Shown: positions 9,121 to 18,928, numbered from the stretch's first letter. The stretch: 64,000 nt of DNA from an uncultured bacterium (GCA_905215405.1 CAJMQE010000008.1:14977-78976), one strand, 5' to 3'. A program made the numbers and translations. Notes: generated by a model not told the origin, from the letters alone.

Positions 9121-10962
9121 CTACTCTTTCACTTCTGAAATATTCCTGTAACTATAATCACCTCTATCCAATGACAGATTTCTATTATAATTCGGATCTT
9201 CATGTTTGAGAAATTGTCTCCACTCATGCAGGAAAAATGCTATTTCCTTCTTAAACCTTCTTACCTGGCTGAATGTTTTTTCTGTCCCTCTCGATTTTGA
9301 TTCGAAATGATAACACCTTGCATATGGTGTGTATAGTACTATTTTACCATAATTTAGTACATTAAGGCAATAATCAATATCATTAAATGCGACAGGAAGT
9401 GACTCACAGAATCCTCCTGTTTCCCGAAAAATTTCACGGGTAGTCATCATACAGGCTGCAGTAACCGCGCTATACTCCTGACACATCAGGCTTCTTCCCC
9501 TGTGCAGATACGCCTCCTCCGGTTCTCCGACCATAATACTGTCAGCGACACCTTTCAATCCAACTATGACTCCAGCGCTCTGAATTGTCCTGTCATCATA
9601 AGTCATCTTGGCTCCAACGACTCCCACTTCCGATCTGCTGCAGATACCTGCCATCTCCGTAATGCAGTCAGAACGAAGTCTTGTATCATTGTTCAGAAAC
9701 AGAATGTACTCACCCTTGCAGTAATTCGCCCCATAATTGCAGATTGCAGAATAATTGAACTCATGCATCCAGTAGATGACATGTGCATGCGGATTCCCGT
9801 CTTCCAGTTTTTTATAATACTGAAATGTCTCTTTCTGTACACTGTTATTCTCCACGATAATGATTTCATAATTTGGATATTCTGTCTGCTCCTCAATAGA
9901 GAGAATACAACGTTCAAGATCATCAATGTGATCTTTGTTGGGAATTACCACCGATACCAGCGGCAGATGTGCTGGACCATTTTCCAGCTCATAGACTACC
10001 CTTGTCAGTGCGAACTGTACTCCATTTTCCACGAGGATTTTTCCTGCCTGCTCATCAATTTCTGCATGTGCATGAATACCACAATCTTTCAGATGTTCAT
10101 CCAGCACTGCCAACACATCCGCATCTTTCATTCGGTACTGTGCCTGAATCACAGGGTCCTCATTTGTATGCAATAACACTTCTGCCAAATGCTCCACACC
10201 AAGAAGGATATGTTCCTGTCCTTCTCTTTGTGTTCCATGCTGTTCCCTCTGATGTGACGCATTTGCGATTGCCTGTATGGACGCCTTTAAGAGAAGATCA
10301 TAATACCAGGCAGTTCCTGCTCCCTGCTCGGTTTTTTCATTTACGAACAGTGCCAGCTGGTCAATTAATTTTCGGCCGATAAAGCAAAGTCTCCCAAAAT
10401 AGTTACAGCTTCTTAACAGATCCGGGTTATAATCCGGCTTCATAAAGGGATTTCCTCTGTGTTCAAGATTCTCTCTGAACTCATCTTCATCCACATAAAG
10501 CATTTCTGCCCTATTTTCATTGATACGTTCCACCACTTTGGAAAGCGCTGTTTCCTCCACACGGTCTGTCGCTGCCACAAAGACAACATACTCACCCCTA
10601 GAGGATTGAAATGTCCGTGCCGCCTCTTTGGGATCTGTCAGAGAATTCATGGTAAGAAGTTCGTATTTGCTATAAGTCTGTTTCCAGTGCTGCATCCAGT
10701 CCTCTGTCTCTTCCTGACTCCCCGCTACAATCACACTGATCAGCGGTTCATATGCATATTTCTGGTCTCTGAACACCTGTAACTGCTCTTGTGTCAGCAT
10801 CGTCTTTTTGACGAACTCCTCATAGGATACGGATGACTGCTGCGTATTTTTTCCCATCAAACGTGCGAACAGTCCAGAAATTCCGTACTGTTTACCGTAG
10901 TTCAATGCTTTTTTCAGATTATGCATGGAAATATTCTTATAGATCGTTAATACTGTCTTCAT
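9121..10962 (-). CDS. Two-domain family 2 glycosyltransferase (degenerate first domain)
   Basis: 613 residues. Residues about 75-320 resemble the first GT2 domain of RgpF-like double-domain enzymes (PLISVIVAGSQ, then PDYNPDLLRSCNYFG), but the usual D-D-D loop reads VAATDRV, so this half is probably inactive. The second GT2 domain (about 335-560) is intact: PLVSVVIPNKDHIDDLERC, EYILFLNNDTRL, AVTAACMMTTREIF, and FNDIDYCLNVLNYG as the acceptor-binding ED-like motif. It is likely a rhamnosyl- or galactofuranosyl-type transferase in the cytoplasm. It is the last gene of the five-gene operon starting at 15472. Reading on through the amber stop would add 31 in-frame codons, which may be a trace of a longer ancestor. 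Confidence 0.9.
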   Translation of the reverse strand: MKTVLTIYKNISMHNLKKALNYGKQYGISGLFARLMGKNTQQSSVSYEEFVKKTMLTQEQLQVFRDQKYAYEPLISVIVAGSQEETEDWMQHWKQTYSKYELLTMNSLTDPKEAARTFQSSRGEYVVFVAATDRVEETALSKVVERINENRAEMLYVDEDEFRENLEHRGNPFMKPDYNPDLLRSCNYFGRLCFIGRKLIDQLALFVNEKTEQGAGTAWYYDLLLKASIQAIANASHQREQHGTQREGQEHILLGVEHLAEVLLHTNEDPVIQAQYRMKDADVLAVLDEHLKDCGIHAHAEIDEQAGKILVENGVQFALTRVVYELENGPAHLPLVSVVIPNKDHIDDLERCILSIEEQTEYPNYEIIIVENNSVQKETFQYYKKLEDGNPHAHVIYWMHEFNYSAICNYGANYCKGEYILFLNNDTRLRSDCITEMAGICSRSEVGVVGAKMTYDDRTIQSAGVIVGLKGVADSIMVGEPEEAYLHRGRSLMCQEYSAVTAACMMTTREIFRETGGFCESLPVAFNDIDYCLNVLNYGKIVLYTPYARCYHFESKSRGTEKTFSQVRRFKKEIAFFLHEWRQFLKHEDPNYNRNLSLDRGDYSYRNISEVKE

Positions 10963-11030
10963 ACTATACTCCTGCCCTTTGATCCATGCGTCTATCCATA
11001 CTGACTGTTATGGCCTGTCCTTACTGCCCG

Positions 11031-11945
11031 TCAGTGATATCCGCACATTTTATAAAATAGTGTTACTAATATGATATCCACATTTCGAACCACGCAAGCT
11101 GCTTTTGTCCACATATTGTTGCTGTTCTCCACACTATTTTTCAGTTGATATCGTCTTCTCAATACATTTACTAAAGTCTTTTTACACAATTTTTTATCTT
11201 CCAATATCTGACACATCTCCATAAAAGAGTCCGTCATACACTGGGACGATGAGGAATAATTGTCTTTTGTTTCTACATGGGTATAGATAATTTGTTCGTT
11301 GATACCAAAACTGCAGTTTTTCTGCATCATAAGAAGCCACAACAAAAAATCATCGCAGCCATTGACTTTCATAATATTCTGAACCCATTCCTGTGGAATT
11401 GCAGCTTTCCGGATCAGACACTGTCCCGGAGAAAATATCATATCCGTTCCATACACATAAAAAAAGGGATGTCTGACAAGTCTCTGCGCTGCCTTTCTCT
11501 GGTATAGCTTAACCGTATTCGCATCTGTTGTACACTCCTGATTTCTGCGGACGCCATTTCCAACTATGATGTCATGTTTTCCGATCTGCTTATATTGAGA
11601 TAGTAAAAAATCTTCGTGCAATTCATCATCCTGATCGAGAAAACAGATATACTTTGCATCAGTATTGTTAAGTCCATGCACTCTTGTCTGATGAATACCG
11701 CTGTTCTCAGCATTCTGATAGAACGAAACGCTGCAATTGGATGCCTGTTTTTTATAAGCTTGTTCCTGTTCACTAGAAATCCAGTTATCCGGGCTATCAT
11801 TTACCAGCAGATACTCCACTGTCGCCTCCGGATACACACGGATCAGTTTTTTTGCGCAGAAATCCACATTGTGAATCAGTTTGCCGATATATTGTATTCC
11901 ATGATAAACCGGCGTAATCACCGCTATCGTCTTCGTTGTCTTCAT
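11031..11945 (-). CDS. Family 2 glycosyltransferase
   Basis: 304 residues with a GT-A fold. The N-terminal TIAVITPVYHGIQYIGKLI, the VEYLLVNDSPD segment and YICFLDQDDELHEDF (nucleotide-sugar and metal binding around DQDD) are clear. The C-terminal quarter is hydrophobic only near its end, so this is a peripheral enzyme. The ATG follows GGGAG by 6 nt, and the start is 10 nt after the stop of the preceding GT4 gene. Its donor is unknown. Confidence 0.88.
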   Translation of the reverse strand: MKTTKTIAVITPVYHGIQYIGKLIHNVDFCAKKLIRVYPEATVEYLLVNDSPDNWISSEQEQAYKKQASNCSVSFYQNAENSGIHQTRVHGLNNTDAKYICFLDQDDELHEDFLLSQYKQIGKHDIIVGNGVRRNQECTTDANTVKLYQRKAAQRLVRHPFFYVYGTDMIFSPGQCLIRKAAIPQEWVQNIMKVNGCDDFLLWLLMMQKNCSFGINEQIIYTHVETKDNYSSSSQCMTDSFMEMCQILEDKKLCKKTLVNVLRRRYQLKNSVENSNNMWTKAACVVRNVDIILVTLFYKMCGYH

Positions 11946-11955
11946 CTCTGACTCC

Positions 11956-13089
11956 CTATTTTCTCAGCATCTCATCAAACAGATTCATATAATCGTTGGC
12001 GATCATTCTGTAATCGTATATTGCACTCATCGTTTCGCTGATCTCATCCAGTTTTTCCTGCTCATAAGTTGTATTCAGACAGGAAAGAATCGCTTTTCCA
12101 AGTTCCTTTTCATCATTTGCAGGGCTATAATAGCAGCACATACCATGCGTCACTTCCCTGTTGGCTGATACATCAGAAAGCAATGTTGGTACCTTTAAGA
12201 TCATGGATTCCACCGCCGTCATACCAAATCCTTCAAAAAGAGAGGGATTGACGTAAAGCTGACAGTCTTCCAGTAACATTCTCTTCTCTTCCCCGGACAG
12301 AAACCCTGTAAATCTAACTCGGTCTCCAAGCCTGTGCTCATCCACATAGTCCATCAGATATTTCATACGTTCTGGAACATTTCCGATCAGGATCAGATCA
12401 CTGTCGATCTGCTCTTTTATCCGTTCAAACGCCTTAATAAGCGTAATGGTATTCTTGTGATGGAACTGGATATTCAGCGCCACAATATGCCTATTCGTAC
12501 CTGTATGTCCATGATAGGACTCTTCTTCAATTCGTATTGGGTTATAAATTTTCTTGACTTTTTCCGCAAATGCCGGATAAAATCTGGATATTTCCGCTTT
12601 ATCATAATCACTGATCGCAATGATTCTGTCACTATGTGTAAAATCCATTCGATACATGATCCGATAGAGAAAATATTTAAAATAAGGAATCTTAACATCT
12701 CCGATCACTCTGTGGGATACCGCTTTGATATCATGCGGAATAACAACAGATGGGACCTTATACTTGAACAGCCCATTGGTGCAGCTTGCATGAAATACCA
12801 GTGATATATCATGTTGTCTGATGATCTTTGGCAACACAAAGCTGTTGATATACATAATATGCCACAGTCTGGAAAGCTCTGATTTCCCATGTGAACCGGC
12901 AATTGTAATGAACTTTGCCTCCGGTGCCATGCTCTTTAATAATTCATAAGAGTAATCCAGGCATATGATAATCATCTTATCGAGTTGTTCATTTTCCTTA
13001 AATCCACGAAGCAGATTCAATGCGACCTGGTCTTTTCCACCTGCATGATTTTCACTCAGATATATATAATTTAACGCAATCTTACCCAT
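11956..13089 (-). CDS. Family 4 glycosyltransferase
   Basis: I place the start at 13089 (MGKIALNYIYLSENHAGGKD), where the family begins; a longer frame reaches 13158 but lacks a ribosome site there. GGGGGT lies upstream of 13089. It has 377 residues, with a GGKDQVALNLLRGF acceptor loop, VPSVVIPHDIKAV, FSYNPI-like linker region, and the E-x7-E site SLFEGFGMTAVESM at the C-terminal half. It is cytoplasmic and part of the five-gene glycosyltransferase operon. The donor specificity cannot be read from the sequence. Confidence 0.88.
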   Translation of the reverse strand: MGKIALNYIYLSENHAGGKDQVALNLLRGFKENEQLDKMIIICLDYSYELLKSMAPEAKFITIAGSHGKSELSRLWHIMYINSFVLPKIIRQHDISLVFHASCTNGLFKYKVPSVVIPHDIKAVSHRVIGDVKIPYFKYFLYRIMYRMDFTHSDRIIAISDYDKAEISRFYPAFAEKVKKIYNPIRIEEESYHGHTGTNRHIVALNIQFHHKNTITLIKAFERIKEQIDSDLILIGNVPERMKYLMDYVDEHRLGDRVRFTGFLSGEEKRMLLEDCQLYVNPSLFEGFGMTAVESMILKVPTLLSDVSANREVTHGMCCYYSPANDEKELGKAILSCLNTTYEQEKLDEISETMSAIYDYRMIANDYMNLFDEMLRK

Positions 13090-13196
13090 ATTTCCTGTGG
13101 CACCCCCTTTATTATACAAAAAACAGACTTCACCCTGTTTCCTGTCCATCTTAATCATGACTTGTTCTTATTTATATGCGGTTGCTTACCTATATA

Positions 13197-14372
13197 TTAA
13201 ACCTGTTTCAGACATGCATCAAAAATAGCAGCATACTGTTTTCCAATCTCAGAATAGTCATATTTCGCAGCTGTTTTCGCGCCTTCTTCCGTCAGACGTC
13301 TGCACAATTCTTGATCACTGAGCAGTTTGTTGATCTTGTCTGCTATGTCCTGGCTATCTTTTTCCTTTGTCAGTAATCCGTTGCTTCCATCCTGTATCAG
13401 GTCAATGATTCCGCCTGATTTCGATGCAATAACAGGAAGCCCAGAAGCCATCGCTTCCAATATGACCAGGCCGAATCCTTCCTGGTCTCCATCCGATGCC
13501 GTTATGCTGGGAGCTACGAACAGATCTGCACTTGCATAAATATCCCGCAACTGCTCATGTGTTCTTGCTCCAAGGAATTTTACCCTGTCTCCAAATTCCT
13601 GCGCCTGTTCCATCAGTGCTTCCCGCAATGGACCATCACCGGCAATCACAAGCACTGCATCTGTATTTCTCATTGCTTCGATCAGATAGGTAACGCCTTT
13701 TTTTTCAGCCAGTCTTCCTGCAAAGAGAACCACCTTTCGCCCATTCTGACCAAAATAATTCTCTTTTCGATACTCTTTTCCAAATTTATCGGTATCGCAT
13801 CCCATGGATATAATAGCTGTATGTTCGTTGTGATAAATTTCATTTACTGTCTGCATCAGAGGTTCTGAAACAGTCGTTACATAAGAAGCCTTTCTGATGC
13901 ATCTGCGCTTGAGCCTTTTCATAACTCCCTTGTTGAGAGATTTCACATCACCGCCATGCCCGGTAACCACGTATGGCTTGGACAGGAATGCCTGTACGAT
14001 TCCCTGTGGAATCAGCCAGTTGGCATGCACAATATCATATTGTTTTCTCATTCTCCAAAGGTTGAAATATAAGGCGCCAAAAAGCCATGGTACAAGTAAT
14101 ACCCTGGCTTTCTTTTCCCTGATTCTCGGAACGATCGCACCAGGATAACACAGTGTCTGCAGCGATTTGACTGGAAAATACTGATATCTTCTAATCTTCA
14201 CGCCATTCCATATTTCCTGCTCTTTTGCTTCTGGTGCCGCTGGAACCAGTACGGTCACATCATAATAAGCTGTTAGCGATTTTGCCAGATCGTACAGAAA
14301 TCTTGGTTCTGTATCTCCCCGAAACCTTGGGAATGTTGATCCTGTGATCAGAAGTCGCTTTTTCTGGCTCAT
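13197..14372 (-). CDS. Family 4 glycosyltransferase
   Basis: 391 residues from the ATG at 14372, which overlaps the stop of the upstream gene as ATGA, so translation is probably coupled. A TTG four codons earlier is less likely because its ribosome site would be too close. The product starts MSQKKRLLITGSTFPRFRGD, has VHANWLIPQG and VVTGHGGDVKSLN, and carries the donor site DQEGFGLVILEAMASGLPV. It resembles WcaL/PimB-like GT4 enzymes. It is probably a mannosyl- or glucosyltransferase acting on a lipid acceptor, but this is inference. Confidence 0.9.
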   Translation of the reverse strand: MSQKKRLLITGSTFPRFRGDTEPRFLYDLAKSLTAYYDVTVLVPAAPEAKEQEIWNGVKIRRYQYFPVKSLQTLCYPGAIVPRIREKKARVLLVPWLFGALYFNLWRMRKQYDIVHANWLIPQGIVQAFLSKPYVVTGHGGDVKSLNKGVMKRLKRRCIRKASYVTTVSEPLMQTVNEIYHNEHTAIISMGCDTDKFGKEYRKENYFGQNGRKVVLFAGRLAEKKGVTYLIEAMRNTDAVLVIAGDGPLREALMEQAQEFGDRVKFLGARTHEQLRDIYASADLFVAPSITASDGDQEGFGLVILEAMASGLPVIASKSGGIIDLIQDGSNGLLTKEKDSQDIADKINKLLSDQELCRRLTEEGAKTAAKYDYSEIGKQYAAIFDACLKQV

Positions 14373-15472
14373 GACTGTACACAATTCCTTTCTGACTCGT
14401 TTCCATTTGTCTGTTTTGGTTCTTGTTTCCCTGCCTCTTTTCCATTAGGTGAAACAAGATTTTGCATTGTATATTTAATATTGCTCTTTGTCTTCAGATC
14501 GGATGTCTCATAAACAGGTGTCTTCATGCTCTCCATGTCATAATTCATCTTTCTCATATGATACTGCACATCCTGCAGAATCTTTCTATTTGCAGAAATC
14601 ACATCTCCCAGCAGACCGACAACAATTGTCTGAAATCCAATAACGATCATCATACTGGCAAAGATCAGTGACTGTATATGTCCATTTCCATTTCCAGTTA
14701 AGTAGTAAACAAAGAAACGGAAGAATACGCCAACACCAACAATACTGCAAAGTCCTCCAATGATCATGAAGAAATACAGCGGACGATACATCAGATATGT
14801 TCGGATGATCGTAAGCATAGATTTTTTAATATAGCCCCACATACTGTGAAATAATCTGGATTCTCTCAATTCCGGATTTGTTCTGATTGGAACAGATATA
14901 ACAGCCATTTTTTCACGGCCTGCCTGTACAATTGTTTCAAGTGTATAGGTGTAGTCATTGATAACATTGAGTCTGAGTGCTGCATCCCTGCTATATGCAC
15001 GAAATCCACTTGGTGCATCTGGGACTCCTGTCTTGGAGGCTTTTCTTACGACCCAGCTTCCAAAATGCTGTAACTTCTTCTTGATTGGTGAAAAATGTTC
15101 CGTATCATCAATAGGTCTTTCCCCGATTACAATATGTGCACTTCCATCAATGATCGGTCTGACCAGTTTTTCAATATCTTCACCACAATACTGGTTATCT
15201 GCATCTGTATTGACAATAATGTCAGCTCCGTTTCGCAGACATGCGTCCAAGCCAGCCATAAATCCTTTGGCCAGCCCTTTATTACGTCTGAATCGGACAA
15301 TGTGGTGTACGCCCCATTCCTTCGCTACTTCCGAAGTATTATCCACACTTCCATCATCAATTATCAAATATTCAATCTCGTCTATTCCATCAATATGCTT
15401 CGGCAGATCATTTAGAGTGACCTCAAGCGTTTCTGCCTCATTATAGCATGGTATCTGTATTATAAGTTTCAT
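14369..15472 (-). CDS. Polyprenyl-phosphate sugar synthase, DPM1-like GT2 with two C-terminal membrane segments
   Basis: 367 residues. The GT2 catalytic domain covers about 1-230: IIQIPCYNEAETLEVTLNDL, EYLIIDDGSVDNT, NKGLAKGFMAGLD and DIIVNTDADNQY with the DAD metal site. Two membrane segments follow at about 235-300, then a hydrophilic tail of about 65 residues rich in Asn, Lys and Glu. Such enzymes load a hexose onto undecaprenyl phosphate for use outside the membrane. It is the first gene of an operon with promoter at 15554-15582, and its stop overlaps the next start. Confidence 0.88.
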   Translation of the reverse strand: MKLIIQIPCYNEAETLEVTLNDLPKHIDGIDEIEYLIIDDGSVDNTSEVAKEWGVHHIVRFRRNKGLAKGFMAGLDACLRNGADIIVNTDADNQYCGEDIEKLVRPIIDGSAHIVIGERPIDDTEHFSPIKKKLQHFGSWVVRKASKTGVPDAPSGFRAYSRDAALRLNVINDYTYTLETIVQAGREKMAVISVPIRTNPELRESRLFHSMWGYIKKSMLTIIRTYLMYRPLYFFMIIGGLCSIVGVGVFFRFFVYYLTGNGNGHIQSLIFASMMIVIGFQTIVVGLLGDVISANRKILQDVQYHMRKMNYDMESMKTPVYETSDLKTKSNIKYTMQNLVSPNGKEAGKQEPKQTNGNESERNCVQS

Positions 15473-15526
15473 CCTTCGAACCTTTCACTTACTCTCCCGC
15501 CCTCTTTATTCAATTATCCGGGCCTT

Positions 15527-15542
15527 ACTGGTTTTTACCAGT
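15527..15542 (-). other. Small hairpin in the leader of the five-gene operon
   Basis: ACTGGT/ACCAGT with a four-base loop, about 55 nt upstream of the 15472 start and downstream of the promoter. No T run follows, so it is not a terminator. The role is unknown. Confidence 0.5.
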
Positions 15543-15553
15543 TAACTATGAAA

Positions 15554-15582
15554 ATTGTAACACTATTGTAATAAAATCACAA
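15554..15582 (-). promoter_or_regulatory. Sigma-A promoter of the five-gene glycosyltransferase operon
   Basis: Minus strand TTGTGA (15577-15582), a 17-bp spacer and TACAAT (15554-15559). It lies between the terminator of the upstream operon and the start at 15472, so 15472 to 9121 should be one transcription unit. Confidence 0.7.
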
Positions 15583-15599
15583 TATAAATCTTTATACAT

Positions 15600-15632
15600 A
15601 AAAAGGATAAGTCGACTACACTTATCCTTTTT
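15600..15632. terminator. Bidirectional rho-independent terminator
   Basis: A perfect 12-bp stem AAAAAGGATAAG/CTTATCCTTTTT with a 9-nt loop has T runs on both strands. It ends the operon 18533-15677. Confidence 0.93.
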
Positions 15633-15676
15633 CTTCAGAAAACAAATTAATCTGTCTGCACTTTCTGCGCATATGC

Positions 15677-16417
15677 TCAGTCATAATATTTTTTAATATA
15701 TAGGCGGTAGAAGATTACCCAGGTGTCACGAAAAGCCTTTGCAATGTCTGAAAGGCCAATGCGGCGGTTTCCCCGCTCTCTGACATAGACTACTTTTACC
15801 GGCATTTCTCCGATCTGTCCGCCTCTCCTGTTGATTGCCGCCAGTATCTCAATATCGTAAGCAAATCCAGATGTTTTAATCAAATGTGCAACAGGCTTAA
15901 TCACATCTGCCCTGAATAGTTTCAGGCCCGTCTGGGTATCTTTCAGCTTTAGTCGAAACAGGACCAGCAGCATCAGATAATAACACATGCTCATCACTTT
16001 CCGGTACACTGGGTATACGAGTTGTGAATCCCTGTGTAATTTGCTTCCGATCACTACATCATCATGATCACGAATCATTTTCTTAAGAAAGCCTTCTATC
16101 TGATCCGGATACAGTTCCAGATCTGCATCCAGAAATACGATATAGTCACCCGTCGTCTCTGCAATTCCGGAAATGATGGCACGTCCCTTTCCATGATTGG
16201 TATCAGATGTGACCATTCGTACTCTCGAGTCTTTTTCCATTGCTCTCTTAATCTCTGCTTTGGTGTTGTCACGGCTACCGTCGTTCACCGCAACAAGTTC
16301 GAAATCTTGCACAAATCCGCCTACAACACCTATTGTTTCCAGAATGTTGTGATATATTCGCTCTCCCTCATTGTATGCTGGCATCACGATTGATAATCTG
16401 CCATTGATATTTACCAT
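15677..16417 (-). CDS. Polyprenyl-phosphate sugar synthase, DPM1-like GT2
   Basis: 246 residues, the length of soluble dolichyl-phosphate-mannose-synthase-like enzymes. Motifs: LSIVMPAYNEGERIYHNILE, FELVAVNDGSRDNT, NHGKGRAIISGI, YIVFLDADLELYPDQI (DAD metal site), and DTQTGLKLFRADVI. It should transfer a sugar to undecaprenyl phosphate at the inner face. GGAG lies 5 nt before the ATG. It follows the GT-C-like membrane protein gene by 46 nt and is followed by a strong terminator, so the two form a pair: the lipid-linked donor and its probable user. Confidence 0.92.
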   Translation of the reverse strand: MVNINGRLSIVMPAYNEGERIYHNILETIGVVGGFVQDFELVAVNDGSRDNTKAEIKRAMEKDSRVRMVTSDTNHGKGRAIISGIAETTGDYIVFLDADLELYPDQIEGFLKKMIRDHDDVVIGSKLHRDSQLVYPVYRKVMSMCYYLMLLVLFRLKLKDTQTGLKLFRADVIKPVAHLIKTSGFAYDIEILAAINRRGGQIGEMPVKVVYVRERGNRRIGLSDIAKAFRDTWVIFYRLYIKKYYD

Positions 16418-16463
16418 TTATACTCCATTTCTACTGTCCCCGACAGCCTGATTTCCTTAATTT

Positions 16464-18533
16464 TTATCTGACGCGATACATTTCTACAGGCGATGATTCC
16501 ACTACACTGGTCAGCGTATATGGCATCTGACCTGGCTGTGCAACTGCTTTATCATACACCCGAAAATAATTATCCCCGGTATAGACTTTCTCAAATACCG
16601 TTTCATCCACGCTGGTAAGAGAAACGTTTGATGTCTCATCCTGATTTCCCTTTATGTAATAAACATGATCGGCGAACTGCTTTGCACGTTCTACCGTATG
16701 TTCTGCGTCTCCAATGACTGGAAATACTTTTGCCCCACTGAGTATTTTCGTAGTATATAACAACTGATTTTTAATATCCCCATCTATAATCAGTGCATCA
16801 TTTTCTCCCACCATATTTGTAACTTCTTCGACCATATCCCAGTCCATACGACTTTCATCCTGCGTATGCGCTATAAAGATATCATATCTAGCATAAACTA
16901 CTACTGCAATCACAAGGATCACGACTCCAAGCGGATACTTTGTCCACTTTTCTGTCAGTCTTCTCACCGATCCCATATTCGTCAGCAATACTGCAAAAAA
17001 TACGAGAACAATTGACAGATAAACAGTTGCATATCTGCTGTAGTAATTATAATAAATTACATATGGACTCAGTACTGTCGAATAAATGATCACACAGTAG
17101 AAGAACATAAAGCCCAGCAACGCACTCTCAAGATTCTTCATCATCAGCTTCGGTTTGACCATAATTGTTGCGATGATCAGCGGAATCACAACGATTGCAC
17201 TTGCTGCACAGTATGCATACATCGTTGCATTCGTCAGAGAAAAATTACTGTGTTTGATGTATTTATATCCAACATACGCACATCCAACGATTGCCAGTCT
17301 TGCGCACCATCCCATAACGAAACGGAACCATTTTGCATCTGCCAGTCTATTGATAGCATCTTTCTTATATGGTACGAACAACAGAACCATTGCAATTACA
17401 ATAATAACTGCAACTACGATCGTTGTATACATTGGAATATGTCGCTGACTGATGCCCAGTCTTTGAATAAAGTCATAATTTCCTTCTGTATAAGCCTGTG
17501 ACACGCTCATCATCATCATATATCCCAGCTTGTAAGCTGCTGTTGCAAAGATCGTTGAAAGCAGGAATCGTTTCTGCCCAGTCATCAGATAGTATACTGC
17601 AAAAATAATAACGAACATCGGCATCATAACATAAACCGATACATGTAAAAATGCAAACACTGCAACCGGGAACCATGCCAGCCAGCGGTAACCTTCATGT
17701 TTCAAATCTGTCAGCAGGTATAGGAATGCCCCCATGATCAGAATCGTTACGTTTTCTGTCAGTGTTGATTTGGATACCCATAGAACCATAGGAGAAATTG
17801 CAAATATAGCTGTCACTGCAATTCCCAGTGATCGCTTGATCCGTAAATTCTCACATATGCCATACAATAGGAAGATTCCGCAGAGCAGGAACAGTGTATT
17901 CACGCCTCCCATGTTCTGATAGCCAAAAATGCTTCCCCAGAGTGCCAGTACTGCAGGATAAGTTGGTATTCCATGAAATGCACCTTCTCCAACCTGATAG
18001 CCAACTGGTTCATCCAGTGTATCATTATACAGATTCATGCCATATGCTTCAGCGATACCACTTTTATATCCTGCCACATCCTGTGGATTGCTGACAATCA
18101 GCCTGTCCAGCTCGTCCAGATCAAATGCATTCTTTGTATATCCATACATTAATGCAATTGCCTTTGTCTGATATACCCCCTGGTCCTGTCCCATCCCAAA
18201 GAATCCAAATTTCTGAAATGTAACCGGAAGTACGATTACAAATATAGCCAAAGGAATCACACTACTTTTCCAGTTAAATGTAACGGATGGCTTTCTTCTG
18301 AAGCCCAAAAACACGACCAGGAACAAAATAACCGCAAAAAGCAGAACTGCTGCTACACACCCCTTTATTGTAAATACATCAGCTGCGAACAGCACTCCTG
18401 AAATCAGTATATAGCTCAGCAGATAAGTTGCCAGTGCCATTACCGCTGTCTTGATCAGATCCTGTTTTTCATACAGAACAGAAATTGCCAGGCCCATTAC
18501 AATCAGACCTGCCAGTAATAATACGATTGTCAT
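16464..18533 (-). CDS. Large GT-C-like membrane glycosyltransferase (ArnT/PMT-like topology)
   Basis: 689 residues with roughly 13 membrane segments and a soluble extracytoplasmic C-terminus of about 120 residues. An acidic motif GMGQDQGVYQ (D117) lies at the end of the third or fourth membrane segment, where GT-C enzymes hold their catalytic Asp. NDTLDEPVGYQVGEGAFHGI follows in the first large outer loop. I infer a transferase using a polyprenyl-phosphate sugar outside the membrane, supplied by the synthase gene immediately downstream. It starts 100 nt after a near-consensus promoter. Exact family membership (GT39 or a related DUF) is not certain. Confidence 0.78.
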   Translation of the reverse strand: MTIVLLLAGLIVMGLAISVLYEKQDLIKTAVMALATYLLSYILISGVLFAADVFTIKGCVAAVLLFAVILFLVVFLGFRRKPSVTFNWKSSVIPLAIFVIVLPVTFQKFGFFGMGQDQGVYQTKAIALMYGYTKNAFDLDELDRLIVSNPQDVAGYKSGIAEAYGMNLYNDTLDEPVGYQVGEGAFHGIPTYPAVLALWGSIFGYQNMGGVNTLFLLCGIFLLYGICENLRIKRSLGIAVTAIFAISPMVLWVSKSTLTENVTILIMGAFLYLLTDLKHEGYRWLAWFPVAVFAFLHVSVYVMMPMFVIIFAVYYLMTGQKRFLLSTIFATAAYKLGYMMMMSVSQAYTEGNYDFIQRLGISQRHIPMYTTIVVAVIIVIAMVLLFVPYKKDAINRLADAKWFRFVMGWCARLAIVGCAYVGYKYIKHSNFSLTNATMYAYCAASAIVVIPLIIATIMVKPKLMMKNLESALLGFMFFYCVIIYSTVLSPYVIYYNYYSRYATVYLSIVLVFFAVLLTNMGSVRRLTEKWTKYPLGVVILVIAVVVYARYDIFIAHTQDESRMDWDMVEEVTNMVGENDALIIDGDIKNQLLYTTKILSGAKVFPVIGDAEHTVERAKQFADHVYYIKGNQDETSNVSLTSVDETVFEKVYTGDNYFRVYDKAVAQPGQMPYTLTSVVESSPVEMYRVR

Positions 18534-18632
18534 CTGTTTTTTCCTCTTACTCTCTCATTTTTATACTTTACCAGTTGATCCTGTTATCTTATTCATTTAA
18601 CAGCCAGCTTCTCATTCGTTGTTTTTCAACTC

Positions 18633-18661
18633 ATTATACAACGCGTCAGAATGCATTTCAA
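18633..18661 (-). promoter_or_regulatory. Near-consensus sigma-A promoter
   Basis: Minus strand TTGAAA (18656-18661), a 17-bp spacer and TATAAT (18633-18638). It is about 100 nt upstream of the GT-C gene start at 18533. The rest of 18534-18795 shows no gene. Confidence 0.85.
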
Positions 18662-18795
18662 GATATGTCCATTTACAGTGCATCCCTTTCCTCATACCAT
18701 ATATTCTGCCAAAGGCCAATGTACCCGACCTCGGTCTATCATCTATGGAGTTCCGGCTCTGATACGTTTCTTATAGTTTTTCTTGATCTAACGAA

Positions 18796-18834
18796 AAAGG
18801 CTCAACCCCTATCATTCGTAAGGGTTGAGCCTTT
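18796..18834 (-). terminator. Terminator of the tRNA-Tyr/tRNA-Leu unit
   Basis: A 13-bp stem AAAGGCTCAACCC/GGGTTGAGCCTTT is followed on the minus strand by TTTTTCGT. It is immediately downstream of tRNA-Leu. Confidence 0.93.
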
Positions 18835-18842
18835 AAAGTAAA

Positions 18843-18928
18843 TGCCGGCGACCGGAATCGAACCGGTATGGGATTTAACTCCCGCAGGATTTTAAGTCCT
18901 GTGCGTCTGCCAGTTCCGCCACGCCGGC
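18843..18928 (-). tRNA. tRNA-Leu (anticodon UAA)
   Basis: 86 nt. Acceptor GCCGGCG pairs with CGCCGGC, then discriminator A. The anticodon loop CTTAAAA sits in stem CAGGA/TCCTG and gives anticodon UAA. A long variable arm (class II) is present, with T-arm GGTTCGATTCC. CCA is not encoded, consistent with the cca gene at 56148. Confidence 0.97.

Noticed and set aside
9025..9123. Stop-codon readthrough extending the double GT2 protein by 31 codons
   Set aside because: Only one amber codon in frame; the extension has no recognisable motif and could be chance. No readthrough context is evident.
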